In this document: piece by piece, positions 62,538 through 64,000 of the stretch
How positions within the stretch are numbered: the first letter of the stretch is position 1
Layout of the letters: each line of letters begins with the position of its first letter
Made by a program: the position numbers and the translations under genes
Source: Cellulomonas denverensis
GTDB lineage: Bacteria > Actinomycetota > Actinomycetes > Actinomycetales > Cellulomonadaceae
Direction of reading: 5' to 3'
NCBI RefSeq assembly: GCF_012396125.1
Contig: NZ_JAAXOX010000003.1
Span: forward strand, 186,001 to 250,000
DNA: 64,000 bases
The notes under the pieces: generated by a model
What the model was told of the DNA's origin: nothing
What the model saw: only the letters and a program-made list of their open reading frames with translations
Databases searched by the model: none

Positions 62538-63455
62538 ATGAGAATGCAGTTCATCCTCTCCGAAATCGGGATCGGCCTGCGCCGGAACCTGTCCATGGCG
62601 ATCTCCGTCATCCTGGTGACCTTCGTGTCGCTGACCTTCGTCGGTGCCGCCGCGCTGCTGCAGATGCAGATCGGCAAGATGAAGGACGACTGGTACGACA
62701 AGGTCGAGGTGTCGGTCTTCCTCTGCCCGGCGGGGGAGTCGCCGGAACCGACCTGTGCCGGCGGTGAGGTCACCGACGAGCAGAAGGACGCGATCATGGC
62801 GGCCCTGGAGGCCCCGGACATCGCCCCGTACATCGAGCACGTCTACACCGAGACCAAGCAGCAGGCCTACGACTCGTTCGAGCAGCGGTTCTCCGGCCAG
62901 TTCTGGTCGCAGGTGATCACCGTGGACGACATGAACGAGTCGCTGCGGATCAAGCTGACCGACCCCGAGCAGTACCAGGTGGTCGCGGACGTGCTCTCCG
63001 GCCGGCAGGGCGTGGAGACGGTCCAGGACCAGCGGGAGATCTACGACACCCTGTTCCTGGTGCTGAACCGGGCCACCCTGCTGTCGGTGGGCCTGGCGGC
63101 GGTGATGCTGCTGGCCGCGGTGCTGCTGATCACCACCACGATCCGGCTGTCCGCGATGAGTCGTCGCCGGGAGACCGGCATCATGCGGATGGTCGGCGCG
63201 TCGAACCTGTTCATCCAGTTGCCGTTCATGCTGGAGGGGGCGATCGCGGCGTTCATCGGGGCGGCGCTGTCGGTGGCCGGCCTGTGGGCCACGGTCAAGT
63301 ACGTGATCGGCGACTGGCTGGGCGGCACCCTGCAGTGGGTGCCCTATGTCAGCACCCGTGAGGTCTGGCTGCTCGCCCCGGCGCTGGTCGGGGTGGCGAT
63401 CCTGCTGGCCGCCATCTCCTCGCTGGTCACCCTGAGCCGCTACACGAAGGTCTGA
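62538..63455 (+). CDS. ftsX: Cell division protein FtsX
   Basis: 305 residues, ATG at 62538 with GAGGGG upstream. Four membrane helices: residues about 21-43, then an extracytoplasmic loop to about 175 containing an FLCPAGESPEPTCAGG cysteine pair, helices near 180-200, 226-255 and 275-300. The FtsX signature RRRETGIMRMVGASNLFIQLPFMLEG is present. The loop normally binds the hydrolase partner encoded next, and ATP hydrolysis by FtsE drives the conformational signal. Confidence 0.95.
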   Translation: MRMQFILSEIGIGLRRNLSMAISVILVTFVSLTFVGAAALLQMQIGKMKDDWYDKVEVSVFLCPAGESPEPTCAGGEVTDEQKDAIMAALEAPDIAPYIEHVYTETKQQAYDSFEQRFSGQFWSQVITVDDMNESLRIKLTDPEQYQVVADVLSGRQGVETVQDQREIYDTLFLVLNRATLLSVGLAAVMLLAAVLLITTTIRLSAMSRRRETGIMRMVGASNLFIQLPFMLEGAIAAFIGAALSVAGLWATVKYVIGDWLGGTLQWVPYVSTREVWLLAPALVGVAILLAAISSLVTLSRYTKV

Positions 63456-63459
63456 TCCG

Positions 63460-64000
63460 ATGCCCGACACCCGCCTGTTCCGCAGCCGTCGCGCCGGCCG
63501 GCCGGTCACCGGTACCCGCCGGTCGGCCTCGGCCGCGCTGGCCGCCGTGCTCGCGCTGCTGGCCGGCGTGGTGCTGGCCGGTCCCGCGGCCGGTGACGAC
63601 CTGGACGACCAGCGCGCCGCCGCGGAGAACAAGCAGTCGGCGAATGCGCAGCAGAAGGCCGATGCCGAGGCCGCGCTGGAGGGCCTGAACGCCGAGTACG
63701 CCGACACCGCGATCGCGCTGCAGGAGGTGCAGGCCCAGCTGCCGGCCGCTCAGCAGGCGCTGGCCACCGCGGAGTCCACCCTGGCCGGGTACGAGCGTGA
63801 GCAGGCGCTGATCGCCAGCCAGTTGCAGGATGCCGAGGACCAGGAAGCCACGATCAGCGCCACGATCGAGGAGGACTCGGCCCGCTCGGACCAGATCCGG
63901 ACCCAGGTCGGCCAGATGGCCCGGCAGGCGTACCAGGGCGGGGACACCGAGTCGAGCACGCTGAGCCTGGTGATGGGCGCGCAGAGCGTCGAGGAGCTGA
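63460..64000 (+). CDS. Coiled-coil peptidoglycan hydrolase (M23 or NlpC type), partial
   Basis: ATG at 63460, four bases after the ftsX stop, and the frame runs off the right edge (180 codons seen). N-terminal signal or anchor segment SAALAAVLALLAGVVLAGPAAG, followed by a long Ala/Gln/Glu coiled coil (residues about 45-150) as in FtsEX-activated EnvC/RipC/PcsB proteins. The catalytic domain would lie beyond the edge, so the M23 versus NlpC/P60 choice is open. Most likely the hydrolase switched on by FtsEX. Confidence 0.8.
   Translation, partial: MPDTRLFRSRRAGRPVTGTRRSASAALAAVLALLAGVVLAGPAAGDDLDDQRAAAENKQSANAQQKADAEAALEGLNAEYADTAIALQEVQAQLPAAQQALATAESTLAGYEREQALIASQLQDAEDQEATISATIEEDSARSDQIRTQVGQMARQAYQGGDTESSTLSLVMGAQSVEEL

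Overview
The window is very GC-rich chromosomal DNA from an actinobacterium. The gene set (MtrAB-LpqB, SigR-RsrA, the E1-E2 fusion 2-oxoglutarate decarboxylase Kgd, DUF3499, an Rv3235-type protein and the 24-residue ribosomal protein bL37) and the frequent GTG and apparently leaderless starts fit Micrococcales, plausibly near Cellulomonadaceae. That family-level placement is inference. No rRNA, tRNA, CRISPR array, insertion sequence or prophage was recognised.

Layout. 1-4.7 kb: envelope precursor genes (partial glycosyltransferase, degenerate zincin, DUF3499, zinc ribbon, phosphomannomutase ManB, Trm112-like protein) and a cation exporter. 4.7-7.8 kb: glycine betaine/proline ABC importer on the minus strand. 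8.4-10.5 kb: NarL-type two-component system. 10.6-14.4 kb: acyltransferase, GNAT-like protein, SpoIIM-family and RDD membrane proteins. 14.4-16.8 kb: MarR regulator with a divergent ABC exporter. 17.0-22.3 kb: minus-strand DUF58/MoxR/DUF4350/DUF4129/membrane-protein cluster. 22.4-28.4 kb: mtrA-mtrB-lpqB, a ComF-like gene and hpf. 28.4-29.1 kb: non-coding DNA with tandem hairpin repeats. 29.1-34.5 kb: winged-helix protein, secA, Rv3235-like gene. 34.9-40.4 kb: DUF6912, hisN, rsgA, aroA, DoxX, sigR-rsrA, bL37. 40.5-45.1 kb: PilT-like ATPase, DUF4097-PadR operon, SGNH-like protein, GlxA-type regulator. 45.1-53 kb: kgd, an ABC exporter and a two-component system. 53-56.4 kb: two CNNM/CorC-type proteins and a D,D-carboxypeptidase. 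56.6-59.6 kb: a lipoprotein gene overlapping a large lipase-like gene, the most accessory-looking part. 59.6-64 kb: aldose epimerase, prfB, ftsE-ftsX and a partial coiled-coil hydrolase gene.

How the genes work together. Much of the window serves the cell envelope: precursor synthesis, protein export, envelope stress sensing, division-linked hydrolysis and carboxypeptidase trimming. MtrA is encoded inside it, and three candidate MtrA-type direct repeats (11-bp period) lie upstream of the osmoprotectant importer, the carboxypeptidase and ftsEX, which would make the window partly self-regulating. Several other promoter regions carry clean inverted or direct repeats that look like operators. The strongest candidate for an undescribed system is the lipoprotein/lipase pair at 56.6-59.6 kb, whose N-terminal lipase plus long helical tail resembles the reverse-domain type VII secreted lipase toxins of Firmicutes.
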